A program made the translations under genes and the position numbers. Below the pieces are notes generated by a model that saw only the letters and a program-made list of their open reading frames with translations, was not told the origin of the DNA and ran no database searches. Below, one piece after another: positions 1 through 8,059 of a stretch of DNA of 64,000 nucleotides. The DNA lies in assembly GCF_026213295.1 (NCBI RefSeq), contig NC_079425.1:9212201-9276200 (forward strand), in the 5' to 3' direction. How positions within the stretch are numbered: the stretch's first letter is position 1; each line of letters starts with the position of its first letter. Source of the DNA: Gadus chalcogrammus (Eukaryota > Chordata > Actinopteri > Gadiformes > Gadidae).

Positions 1-355
1 CTAAAAGCTCAAAACATAAATAAGCTGGTGGCTACATTCTCCCTCTCTCAGGAAGTGTTCAAGAGCATTCCTCTGGGAATCCAGTGAACATTTGACCAGG
101 TGTCTGTGACACTTTTTATATTTTGTTCAGGTGTGTTTAGTCAGTGTAGTTATTTCAGTGTGTTTGTGTGTTTAGTGAGCGTATTTGCGGCTTTGCAGTT
201 GGATTCGGAAGCAAAAAAATACAACAGGTAGCTTGCCTATCTTGTACTGGCTTCGGTGTGTTAGCGTGTTGACGGTGTGTAGGGGCTGAATAAAGAGGAG
301 TGGAAATTAAATTGGTTGCTGGATGAATTATGGAGTATGTAGTGTTATCCTACTG
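1..355. other. Unique non-coding sequence
   Basis: No open frame of note and no recognisable repeat. The sequence is AT-leaning with scattered GTGTTT motifs around 125-180. I see nothing that can be assigned. Confidence 0.5.
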
Positions 356-375
356 TTTTTTTTTTTTTTTTTTTT
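356..375. repeat. Poly-T run (T20)
   Basis: Twenty consecutive T. It could be the tail of a retroposed copy in the minus orientation, but no element body was recognised next to it. Confidence 0.9.
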
Positions 376-452
376 CTTACTGTTGAATAAATGGGATCTA
401 TGTGCAAAAGGTACAGCAACAGAACAAAATAACTAAAACCCTGCATTGGGCT

Positions 453-476
453 CCCCCCCCCCCCCCCCCCCCCCCC
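453..476. repeat. Poly-C run (C24)
   Basis: Twenty-four consecutive C, the longest C run here. Such runs recur through the window and are prone to length error in assemblies. Confidence 0.9.
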
Positions 477-930
477 GTAATGTCAGGTATGAATTGCCTC
501 CGGTTGCCTTGCAGGACTGATGCCTCTGAAATCCACTATTTCTCTCCCTTCTCTTTCAACAAAAAACATGTCCCCCAGCTAGGGTGCTCCTGCACTGTTT
601 TTACCATTGGTATTTCAAGAGAAAACAAAACTGTGAGGAGTAGCAACTAGATACAGGATTTTGTAAAGGTGTCTATTGTCTGCTATCCAGGGTACGTTTG
701 TGTTGCACTGAAGCCGGGGCTGGATTCGGCAGTGTTCAGGGCGAGTTGCTAAAGATCAGAGTCATCACAAATTCCAACCAAACTTTTGAAATAGTCCCAG
801 AAATACTCAGCATAGGTAGCAGCACATTATATGCATAAAGATATAATATACCGGTAGTTAAATCATGTAATTCAAAATATAACCAAAAAGGCCAAGTGGA
901 TAAAAGATGCACCTTTACATGTACCACACA
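477..930. other. Unique non-coding sequence
   Basis: Short chance frames only. No motif, splice-bounded exon or known repeat was recognised. Confidence 0.4.
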
Positions 931-1000
931 AACACACACATATATATACATACATATCTATATATATATCTATATATATATGTATATATATATATTATAT
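931..1000. repeat. Imperfect (CA)/(TA)n tract
   Basis: A short CA run passes into TATATA with interspersed ACATAC and ATC units. A compound, imperfect microsatellite. Confidence 0.85.
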
Positions 1001-1544
1001 TGTGTTTTTCTATATAGATCATCCACTGGGCTTTTTTTGTTCCTATCTAAATGAAAGTACACGTGTTGAGCGCATCGTGGAAGATCCGAAATGTTTTTTA
1101 TTTTTAAACATCCACTTGGCATTTTCTGTTTTATTTTGAATTAAATGATTCAACTGTTGCTTACATGATTTTGTTGAATGACGGTAAAGAATAAACAGCA
1201 AAGCAAAGGCTGGACCATAAAGCTACGCAATTACAAAAGAACAAGGCCACGGAGACGCTTCCAGATTCTCCTATTGACCCCCTCACCCACACCATATTCC
1301 TATTGCGGAGACTCCTCTGTTTACTTTCCTTCTACTTGTTTTTCTTCCTTCTTCCACCTCTTTCTTCATCTCATCGCACCTTCCCACAGCCATGGCGGTG
1401 GTGGAGGCTTCTAACAGATTCTCTATGTTGTGGAATAGGAATCAGCAGTGAAGTCAAACCCCAGGCTGTGATGCAGTCTCTCCACATCTCTGCCAGCCCT
1501 ATTTGAAAGTCTTGGCAGGTTTTTATTTCATTATTTTATTCTAT
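1001..1544. other. Unique non-coding sequence
   Basis: AT-rich to about 1200, then a C/T-rich pyrimidine stretch (1265-1385). The overlapping short frames here are low-complexity and are not called as genes. Confidence 0.4.
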
Positions 1545-1640
1545 GGGGGGGGGGGGAGGTGGGGACTTGGTAGGGAGGTGACTGGTATGGGGCTGGGTGG
1601 AGGAGGGTGGGGAAAGGGGGTTATGTCAGGAGGGCTGATC
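1545..1640. repeat. G12 run and G-rich tract
   Basis: Twelve G at 1545-1556, followed by GGT/GGAGG-rich sequence to about 1640. Several GGG triplets lie close together, so a G-quadruplex on the plus strand is possible. This is inferred from composition only. Confidence 0.7.
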
Positions 1641-1812
1641 ATAAATATTAGGAGCTGCAGGGAGACAAAGGGGATAAAATGGAAAGGCTTGGCTGGACGA
1701 GGGGACCAGGTCGTGTCATGTACCTCAGTCATTTTTCTTCTGCGCTTAGAACTCAGTCAGGGGTTTAATTGGAATCCAGACTTCAAAGAAACCCTCACCC
1801 CCGTCCAACTGC

Positions 1813-1833
1813 AAAAAAAAAAAAAAAAAAAAA
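1813..1833. repeat. Poly-A run (A21)
   Basis: Twenty-one A lie directly before a CACACCACCACC stretch and the 23-bp minisatellite. It could be an old poly-A tail, but no retroposon body is recognisable upstream. Confidence 0.9.
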
Positions 1834-1856
1834 CACACCACCACCGACCAGCCCTC

Positions 1857-1971
1857 AATCCCCACCCCCACACCACCCCAATCCCCACCCCCACACCACC
1901 CCAATCCCCACCCCCACACCACCCCAATCCCCACCCCCACACCACCTCAATCCCCACCCCCCAACACCACC
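1857..1971. repeat. 23-bp minisatellite, about 5 copies
   Basis: The dinucleotide AA of the unit AATCCCCACCCCCACACCAC plus three bases recurs at 1857, 1880, 1903, 1926 and 1949, an exact 23-bp period. Copies are nearly identical until the last, which gains a C. The unit is almost purely C/A on the plus strand, so the complement is G/T-rich. Frames reading through it (PHPHTTPIPTPT-type peptides) are repeat translations, not genes. Confidence 0.9.
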
Positions 1972-2253
1972 ACCTCTCCCAGGACTGGATCCACTCACGA
2001 CCACTGCACATGCACTCAGACCGTGACCACTACAATATCAGAATGGACATCATCATGCACAACTGCACCACCCCAACACCAGCTGAAATTGACTTTGCCT
2101 TCCATATTTACACCGGATATATCTGTGGTCCGCGGTGAGTTAATAGGATTCCACGTGGGTGGGTTTAGCCCAATTGCCCAATCATGTTTAATTGTATTTA
2201 TGAGAAAGTGTGTCCCCATCAGATTTTTGGACATACCTGTCCTACAATAATAG
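1972..2253. other. Unique sequence flanking the composite element
   Basis: Non-repetitive sequence up to the left edge of the 2254-8059 element. It ends in ACAATAATAG immediately before the element's shared TT. Confidence 0.5.
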
Positions 2254-2420
2254 TTCTCCCATAAAGACTCGATCACTGATAAGTATGAACAGGATTTATT
2301 TAAATAACGACATGGGAATATTTTGCATGGTAAATCTTTGGCATGAGCCCCGTCACTGATCCGGGGTGACGTGCGGACTCGGCGTATCCTGCCAGGACTA
2401 GCAGGGGCGGAGCCTTCCCC
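2254..2420 (-). repeat. Terminal repeat B2 (3' end of element on minus strand)
   Basis: 167-bp copy forming the left edge of the element on the plus strand. It carries AATAAA on the minus strand and ends at the TT shared with the flank. Confidence 0.85.
2295..2300 (-). terminator. Polyadenylation signal in B2
   Basis: Second copy of AATAAA, 42 bases from the 3' edge of the element on the minus strand. A transcript that ends here would include A2, as replication through split direct repeats needs. Confidence 0.35.
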
Positions 2421-2468
2421 TGGACAAGTAGACTGAGGCCGACCTGGTGGTGGTGGGGTGGATGGAGG

Positions 2469-2623
2469 TGCGTCGAACGAAGACCTGAGCAGCAAAGACA
2501 TATGTTAGACTACTCTTTATAGAGCAGGTGTAGGCAGGTGATTGGTAGCTGGTGATTGGTGATTGGCGGCCAGCCGCGCGTGATTTGAGTCCTCCTGGTA
2601 GAACTACCAGCAAGCTTACATTT
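2469..2623 (-). repeat. Internal repeat copy A2
   Basis: Second copy of the 155-bp A repeat. It abuts B1 (2622-2788) and shares the TT at 2622-2623, so the junction equals the element's two outer ends joined together. A 48-bp spacer (2421-2468), rich in GGT on the plus strand, separates it from B2. Confidence 0.85.
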
Positions 2624-2788
2624 CTCCCATAAAGACTCGATCACTGATAAGTATGAACAGGATTTATTTAAATAACGACATGGGAATATTTTGCATGGTA
2701 AATCTTTGGCATGAGCCCCGTCACTGATCCGGGGTGACGTGCGGACTCGGCGTATCCTGCCAGGACTAGCAGGGGCGGAGCCTTCCCC
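2622..2788 (-). repeat. Internal repeat copy B1
   Basis: 167-bp copy matching 2254-2420 by eye. On the minus strand it lies between the interior and A2. Just outside it, 2833-2872 repeats the CCTGCC-GGACT-GCAGGGGCGGAGCC motif of its inner end in diverged form. Confidence 0.85.
2663..2668 (-). terminator. Polyadenylation signal in B1
   Basis: AATAAA on the minus strand inside the B1 repeat. A signal in B and a promoter in A is the order expected of a transcript running from A1 towards B. Confidence 0.35.
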
Positions 2789-3119
2789 AAAAGAGAGGAC
2801 GTAGGCCTACGCCGGAAATAGGTGATAACTCGGCATGTCCTGCCGGGACTGGCAGGGGCGGAGCCGACCCCAAAAATAGAATAGCGAAAGGAGGTAATGA
2901 GACCATACATACCCGCGTAGAAGAAGTGGACAAGGATCTATACTGCTTCTGGAAGATAAAAGGCATACCCAATATACGACATATTAAGAGTCAATCATAC
3001 ATACCGTAAAACGATAAGCTTAAAACCGTCAGCGAGATCGATGAATCACGTAAAAGCAGTTGACTTGAAATACCTCAGCGAGATCAATTAAAATTTAGAG
3101 CACTCTGCAGCTGTTACGC

Positions 3120-3970
3120 AGCGAGCCACGAGTGCTTTCGTGCTGTACCAACTGCCGTGGTCGATTCACTCTCCGGGGTCGCTGCGTGACCTGAGTGCTT
3201 TCGCGTTGAACCACCGATGTGGTCAACGAACTCACGAGTGCCCTTGATGTGCCACCGACGTGGTCACGCACTCACCGGTGTTGTTGCAGCAAGTATTGTG
3301 AACTTTCATGTTGAACACCGACGTGGTCAACGAAATCACGAGTGCCCTTGATGTGCCACCGACGTGGTCACGCACTCACCGGTGTTGCTGCAGCAAATAT
3401 TGTGTACTTCCGTGTTGAACACCGACGTGTTCAATGAACTCCGAGTGCCCTGCACTTGAGTGTTTGATATTATGCCACCGACGTGGTAATTAAATTTGCA
3501 TGTGCCCGAGTTGTGCCCACCGACGTGGTCAACGCACTACCAGGGTTGCTGCAGCGAACGTGGAGTTCTGAGTTGTACCGCACCGACGTGCGCAACGAAC
3601 TCACGAGTGCTTGGGTTGTTCCCACCGACGTGGGCAACGCACTCACCGGGGTTGCTGCAACAAACTAGAGTTCTGAGTTGTACCGCACCGACGTGCGCAA
3701 CGAACTCACGAGTGCTTGAGTTGTTCCCACCGACGTGAGCAACGCACTCACCGGGGTTACTGCAGTCAAACCATGAGTATTAGATAACGTGCCACCGACG
3801 TGGTCATACTCACGAGTGCCCGAGTTGTTACCACCGACGTGGTCAACGCACTCACCGGGGTTGCCGCTGCAACCTTGAGTTTTATTTTCCTATGTACGCC
3901 ACCGACGTGACAGCGAACTCAAGAGTGTTTTCTAGATGATCCACCGACGTGGTCACACTCGCCGGGGTTG
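3120..3970. repeat. Degenerate array of about 52/105-bp units (CACCGACGTG repeats)
   Basis: Motifs such as CACCGACGTGGTCAACGCAC, then CACCGGGGTTGCTGCAG, alternate with CGCAACGAACTCACGAGTG. The best-preserved full units start with GAGTTCTGAGTTGTACCGC at 3563 and 3668, a 105-bp period made of two related halves of about 52 bp. Copies are much more diverged than the terminal repeats. No protein frame is maintained. Confidence 0.8.
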
Positions 3971-4608
3971 CTGCAGGTTAACCTGAGTTATGAAACCGAA
4001 TTTTGCTTTATGAATTTAGTACCCGATAACCACCACCGCCGGTAGTTGCAATAGTGTTGCTTTTGGCAATGAAAATTATGACTAAGTCGTCATCAACAAA
4101 CCTTTATCGCGTGAGAAAAACGAGACTGGACGCAACGTGGATGCTGGGCATGTGACAATAGCAGTGATTAAATGCATAGTACAATATAGTTGGCGAATAA
4201 AACAAGACTAAAAAGTGTTTTACGAAAATAAGACCGCTAAAATGTCTCTTCATTTTCGTTGACCTAAACTAGGCGATAAAGACTTATAACGTTATTTTGT
4301 TCGACTGGAACTTCAACTGTTCCAGACATAACATCAATTTTCAACCATTTACCTTATTAAACAAAACTACGCACTTGTAACTTCGATAATATCTAAATGG
4401 AATTACGATAACACTGGAAAGAGTATGAATGTAACTAAAACTAATAAAAACTAAAATGACAGCTTGACACAAGACTAGACCAACACTAGAAAGGAAACAG
4501 GCCACCAAAAACAGCTATGGTTGCAAACGTGTGAAACCTGTCTTAACCGACGTTAGAGAGCATCGTGTGCGCTTGAAGAAAGAACCTTGAATTCTACCGG
4601 ATGTAGGA
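3668..4608. repeat. Tandem duplication, copy 1 (about 940 bp)
   Basis: This segment begins in the 105-bp array and runs through a unique-like part (TTTAGTACCCGATAACCACC, then TCATCAACAAACCTTTATCG) to ACCGGATGTAGGA. It matches 4609-5925 with scattered substitutions and small indels; for example, the ACTGCAGTCAA-CCATGAGTA motif recurs about 955 bp apart (3760 and 4715). Confidence 0.8.
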
Positions 4609-5925
4609 CGTCGAGTTGTGTTGTACCGCACAGACGTGTGCAACGAACTCACGACTAGTGCCTGAGTTGTGCCCCAGTTGTGCGTTGACGTGGTCAACGC
4701 ACTCACCGGGGTTACTGCAGTCAACCATGAGTAATAGATAACGTGCCGCCGACGTGGTCATAGTCACGAGTGCCCGAGTTGTTACCGCTGCGCTTTGGTC
4801 AACGCACTCACCGGGGTCGCCGCTGCGAACCTTGAGTTTTATTTTTTCCATGATATGCCACCAACGTGACACCGAACTCAGAGTGTTTTCTAGATGATCC
4901 ACCGACGTGGTCGAACTTGCCGGGGTTGCTGCAGGTTAACCTTAAGTTATATAGCCGATTTTGCTTTATGAGTTTAGTACCTGATAACCACCACCACCAG
5001 TAGTTGCAAATAGTGTTGCTTTTGACACCGAAAATTATGACTAAATGTCGTCATCAACAAACCTTTATCGCGTGAGGAAAACAATGCTGGTCATATGACA
5101 ATACTATAATTAAATGCGTAGTGCAATGTTGTTGGCGAATACGAACGAGACTGAAAGTGTTTTTACAAAATAAGACTGCTAAAATGTCTTCATTTCCGTT
5201 GACCTAAACTAGGCGATAAACTGTAATAACGTTTTGTCCAAACGGAACTTCAACTGTTTAAGACATAACATCAATTTTCGACCGTTTACCTTATTTAACA
5301 AATCTACGCACTTGTATCTTTGATGATACCTAAACGGAATTTCAATATGTTGCATATTCTTGAAGAAAGTTGTCCAATCCCGGGATGCTTTTAACTGACT
5401 TCATTTATTATAAAGTCGGCGTGTTTCGGTATGGTAACTGAAGCTTAACGGAGGGAATTGTATCTAACGCGTGAGAGAGGAAAATACCGTGATCTACTTC
5501 AAGCCCCCGGGCATAGGCCCGGGGTGGCTCTCTGCCGTCTACCTATTGATCTCTGGCCTCTCGAGTTCGAAACCACCCGCTAGAGAGGACGTCAAGTGGG
5601 CGTGGCCTAGTGGGCATGGCCGGGGTGACGTAAAGGCTTCGGCTCCTTCTATAGTGGAGCAGCCTTCAATAAGGTTTTGCTCCCCTTGTGGCTATGTGAG
5701 GGAAATGCAGCTTCTTAAAATACTTATCACATATCACAAGAAAGAGTATGAACGTGTCTAAACTAATAAAAACAAAAGTGACACCTTGACACAAAGACTA
5801 AGACTAGAATGGAAACAGGCCGCCAAAAACAGCTGTAGTAGCAAACGTGATAAACCTGCCTTAACCGACGTTAGAGCATCGTGTGCGCTTGAAGGAAGAA
5901 CCATGAATTCGACCGGATGTAGGAT
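4609..5925. repeat. Tandem duplication, copy 2, interrupted by an insertion
   Basis: Second copy of the 940-bp unit, again starting in array motifs (4609-4930). It is longer only because of a 382-bp insertion at 5349-5730; without it the length is about 935 bp. A shortened third trace, array motif joined directly to ACCGGATGTA and CTGTGGAAGACCACCTTCCC, lies at 7122-7225. Confidence 0.8.
5349..5730. mobile_element. 382-bp insertion flanked by ATAT
   Basis: The sequence is absent from the corresponding place in copy 1 (about 4409). It is bordered by ATAT at 5345-5348 and 5731-5734, a possible 4-bp target duplication. It contains a perfect 8-bp hairpin (CCCCGGGC-ATAG-GCCCGGGG, 5505-5524) and an AATAAG-type motif near 5670. 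It could be a solo LTR or a small non-autonomous element; no family is recognised. Loss from copy 1 is less likely but not excluded. Confidence 0.45.
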
Positions 5926-6041
5926 TCGTAAGCTGTGGAAGACCGCCTTCCCAGCCGTTTGATAGACACGACCGGCAACCCTTGTTCAGCTTTTTAGATG
6001 AAAAATGCCTTGCAGAGAAGGTGACATCAGCGAAAGTTAGG

Positions 6042-6522
6042 CCCCGTGTAGGGGAAAAAGTCTGAGTAGGAGACATGTACGCATTTGCGCATAAACCCAA
6101 GAACGCATAAACCCGAGAACGCATAAACCCGTAAAACGCATAAACCCGTAGAACGCATGAACCCGTAGAACACATGAACCCGTAGAACACATGAACCCGT
6201 AGAACACATGAACCCGTAGAACACATGAACCCGTAGAACACATGAACCCGTAGAACACAAGAACCCGTAGAACACAAGAACCCGTAGAACACATGAACCC
6301 GTAGAACACATGAACCCGTAGAACACATGAACCCGTAGAACGCTGTGAGAAACACTGACTCGAGTAATATGTTAAAATAAGGATGAAAACTCCCAGAAAG
6401 AGCACACTAATCTATTCAAAATATCGAGTGAGTTGGAGTGGCCAACACACATAAATAATTGTAATACACCAAAATTGTTAATTGACATACATGGCTAAAC
6501 AAGCAAATGAAAAATTAAATAC
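6042..6522. repeat. Tandem duplication inside the element, copy 1
   Basis: Starts with CCCCGTGTAGGGGAAAAAGTC, includes the long 17-bp array, then CTCGAGTAATATGTTAAAAT and ends in GCAAATGAAAAATTAAATAC. It is repeated at 6523-6792 with about 10% visible differences. Confidence 0.85.
6092..6340. repeat. 17-bp minisatellite, about 14-15 copies
   Basis: Unit ACCCGTAGAACACATGA with ordered variants: CGCATAAACCC at the left, then GCATGA, then ACATGA or ACAAGA at the right. The period of 17 makes every frame open, giving repetitive FYGFMCSTGSCVLRV-type peptides on the minus strand that are not proteins. The graded variants suggest local expansion from one side. Confidence 0.9.
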
Positions 6523-6792
6523 CCCGTGTAGGGGAAAAAGTCTGAGTAAGAGACGTGTACGCATGAACGCATGAACCCGGGAACGCATGAACCCGTAGAA
6601 CTGTGAGAAAACACCGTCTCGAGTAATATGTTAAAATAAGGATGAAATCTCCCAGCTCTGAGAGAGCACACTAATCTTTTTGAGATATCGAGTGCGTTGG
6701 AGTGGCCTACACGCGTAAATAATTGTAATAGGCCTACACCAACATTGTTAACTGTCATACGTAGCTAAACGAGCAAATGAAAAATTAAATAC
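6523..6792. repeat. Tandem duplication inside the element, copy 2
   Basis: Same order of landmarks as copy 1, but with only about three 17-bp units (6560-6605). The length difference between the copies is explained almost entirely by the number of minisatellite units. Confidence 0.85.
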
Positions 6793-7121
6793 CAACGCGA
6801 CTGAAACTATTAACAATAAGACTATAAATAATAATATAAAATGATACCATAATGTACCCGTTCTTTGTCTTTGGATCTTTTGAATAAATTGAACGATATG
6901 TGAATCGCATTGCGAGCAGAGGAACGTGAGAGTTAGTGAGCAGCAGCTGAACCAATCTAAAAGGCCCTTCGTCAATAAAAACCTTTTAATAATAATCAGT
7001 TACCACAGTGCCTAAAACCCATCAACTTCATTCATATTAAAGTGAAGGGAAAAACCTCAGACACAAGGAGTTAACCGAACAGTGCACGGTATAAAGATAA
7101 TTATGAACCTTTGATTGCGGA
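6793..7121. other. AT-rich interior of the element
   Basis: Single-copy within this window, with TAATAATATAAAATGATACC-type sequence and a GA-rich stretch near 6910-6950. No coding signal was found. Confidence 0.4.
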
Positions 7122-7375
7122 CGTAGAGTTCTGTGTTGTACCACACCGACGTGTGCAACGAACTCAACGAATTCAACCGGATGTAAAATCCGTATGCTGT
7201 GGAAGACCACCTTCCCAGCCGTTTTGACGCTGCTTTGTTATCGCAAAACATGGTTATACGTTAACGCCGCCATGCTTTGCCCCACAGAACGCTAGCTGCT
7301 ACGATAGCGTAAAGCTCGAACAGCGCAGACGACTCTGACCCGAGGGCGAACATACCAGCTTCGACTGGCCATCCC

Positions 7376-7827
7376 TCAGCAAACCATTGCCCTTGGAATA
7401 AACCCCCTAACCCAACCGAGGGAGCCGCAACCTGAAGCTGGACTGTAGAGCTGTGAGAGAAAATACGCTGCGGGGGCTAACACGGGGACTGCAGTAGCCA
7501 TGGTAGCAGGGCACGTGCCAGGTGCGTAGCCTGTGAAGGCGGAGCAAGCCGAGCCTGATGGTTGCTGGAAGTAGAAAGGCGCCGTGGCGACCGACGACAG
7601 CGGGTTGGGGGCCTGGACCCGTCCGGGAGTTCCGCATGGCGTTTCGACGGCGTCCATCCTGGCGCCAATGCTTTGCACCAACTCGGCGAGGGTTTGTAGA
7701 ACCAGGCGGATGTCCGTGTTGGGAACTTGTTGGTGGTGTTGTTGAGGATACCGGGGACCGAAAAAACGGCTTTCTTCGCTCGCTTGCCGGGACCAGAAGT
7801 AGTAGGCCGACCAGCACGAATCCGAAG
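7376..7827 (-). pseudogene. Gag-like first ORF remnant of the composite element
   Basis: Two overlapping minus-strand frames lie 78 bp inside A1. One is open from a stop at 7830-7828 to 7477. It lacks an ATG in its first 50 codons and begins with a basic stretch containing RAGRPTTSGPGKRAKKA. The other reads QQVPNTDIRLVLQTLAELVQ, then SIGARMDAVETP, then a Pro/Ala/Ser-rich tail ending at 7376. A basic segment followed by a short amphipathic helix and a low-complexity tail is typical of retrotransposon gag N-termini, and the position after the promoter repeat fits. Two frames are needed, so the ORF is broken by a frameshift, or one of the frames is chance. No zinc knuckle is visible. Family assignment is inference. 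Confidence 0.35.
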
Positions 7828-7950
7828 TTATAACCTCTTGGTGTGTATTAACCGACGTAGCAACTAAGCGACGCGATAATCAGAAGCACAGTAAAGCAGC
7901 AATATGCGTCGAACGAAGACCTGAGCAGCAAAGACATATGTTAGACTACT

Positions 7951-8002
7951 CTTTATAGAGCAGGTGTAGGCAGGTGATTGGTAGCTGGTGATTGGTGATT
8001 GG
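7951..8002 (-). promoter_or_regulatory. Putative Pol II promoter of the element (3x CCAAT + TATA)
   Basis: On the minus strand, CCAAT boxes lie at 8002-7998, 7995-7991 and 7981-7977, followed about 20 bp later by TATAAAG (7957-7951). This order and direction would start transcription near 7925, running into the gag-like frame at 7827. The same set exists in A2 (CCAAT at 2566-2562, 2559-2555, 2545-2541; TATA at 2521-2515). Motifs are seen directly; promoter activity is inferred. Confidence 0.5.
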
Positions 8003-8035
8003 CGGCCAGCCGCGCGTGATTTGAGTCCTCCTGGT

Positions 8036-8051
8036 AGAACTACCAGCAAGC
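8036..8051 (-). other. Perfect hairpin near the A1 terminus
   Basis: CTGGTAG-AA-CTACCAG is a 7-bp perfect inverted repeat with a 2-nt loop, about 8 nt from the element edge. The same hairpin is at 2596-2611 beside the B1/A2 junction. An inverted repeat beside a recombination core would suit a tyrosine recombinase site; a hairpin close to the 3' end is also a Helitron/Helentron trait. Confidence 0.6.
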
Positions 8052-8059
8052 TTACATTT

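Larger units (their letters stand above)
2254..8059 (-). mobile_element. Non-autonomous split-direct-repeat retrotransposon (PAT/Ngaro-like, tentative)
   Basis: Seen: a 167-bp sequence occurs at 2254-2420 and 2622-2788, and a 155-bp sequence at 2469-2623 and 7905-8059. Each pair is identical by eye. On the minus strand the order is A1 (7905-8059), interior, B1 (2622-2788), A2 (2469-2623), 48-bp spacer, B2 (2254-2420). Known: PAT- and Ngaro-type tyrosine-recombinase retrotransposons have A1-ORFs-B1A2B2 split direct repeats, and their B1/A2 junction copies the joined ends of a circular intermediate. Here B1 runs straight into A2, sharing TT, and both outer ends also show TT with no longer target duplication. 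The A repeat has CCAAT and TATA motifs and the B repeat AATAAA, all on the minus strand. A gag-like broken frame follows A1. No reverse transcriptase, RNase H or recombinase frame is visible; the interior is nested tandem repeats. Alternative: two head-to-tail Helentron-like copies, the left one internally deleted. Confidence 0.55.
7905..8059 (-). repeat. Terminal repeat A1 (5' end of element on minus strand)
   Basis: This 155-bp copy matches 2469-2623 with no difference seen by eye. Read on the minus strand it starts AAATGTAAGCTTG, passes a perfect 7-bp hairpin, then three CCAAT boxes and TATAAAG, and ends at the start of the unique interior. The apparent identity of the two copies suggests a recent insertion or recent copying between them. 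Confidence 0.85.

Noticed and set aside
1503..2138. 211-codon plus-strand frame
   Set aside because: It runs through G-runs, poly-A and the 23-bp minisatellite; the peptide is repeat translation.
3120..3970. CRISPR-like repeat-spacer array
   Set aside because: The CACCGACGTG motifs are degenerate, the 'spacers' are themselves repeats of each other, and the host is a eukaryote.
5861..6405. Three overlapping minus-strand frames of 99-164 codons with FYGFMCSTGSCVLRV repeats
   Set aside because: They are direct translations of the 17-bp minisatellite, which keeps all frames open; no start context or non-repeat domain supports a protein.
2254..8059. Classical LTR retrotransposon
   Set aside because: No full-length repeat occurs at both ends: the right end has only the 155-bp part and the left has both parts plus an extra 167-bp copy. 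This does not fit paired LTRs; no primer-binding site or RT was seen.
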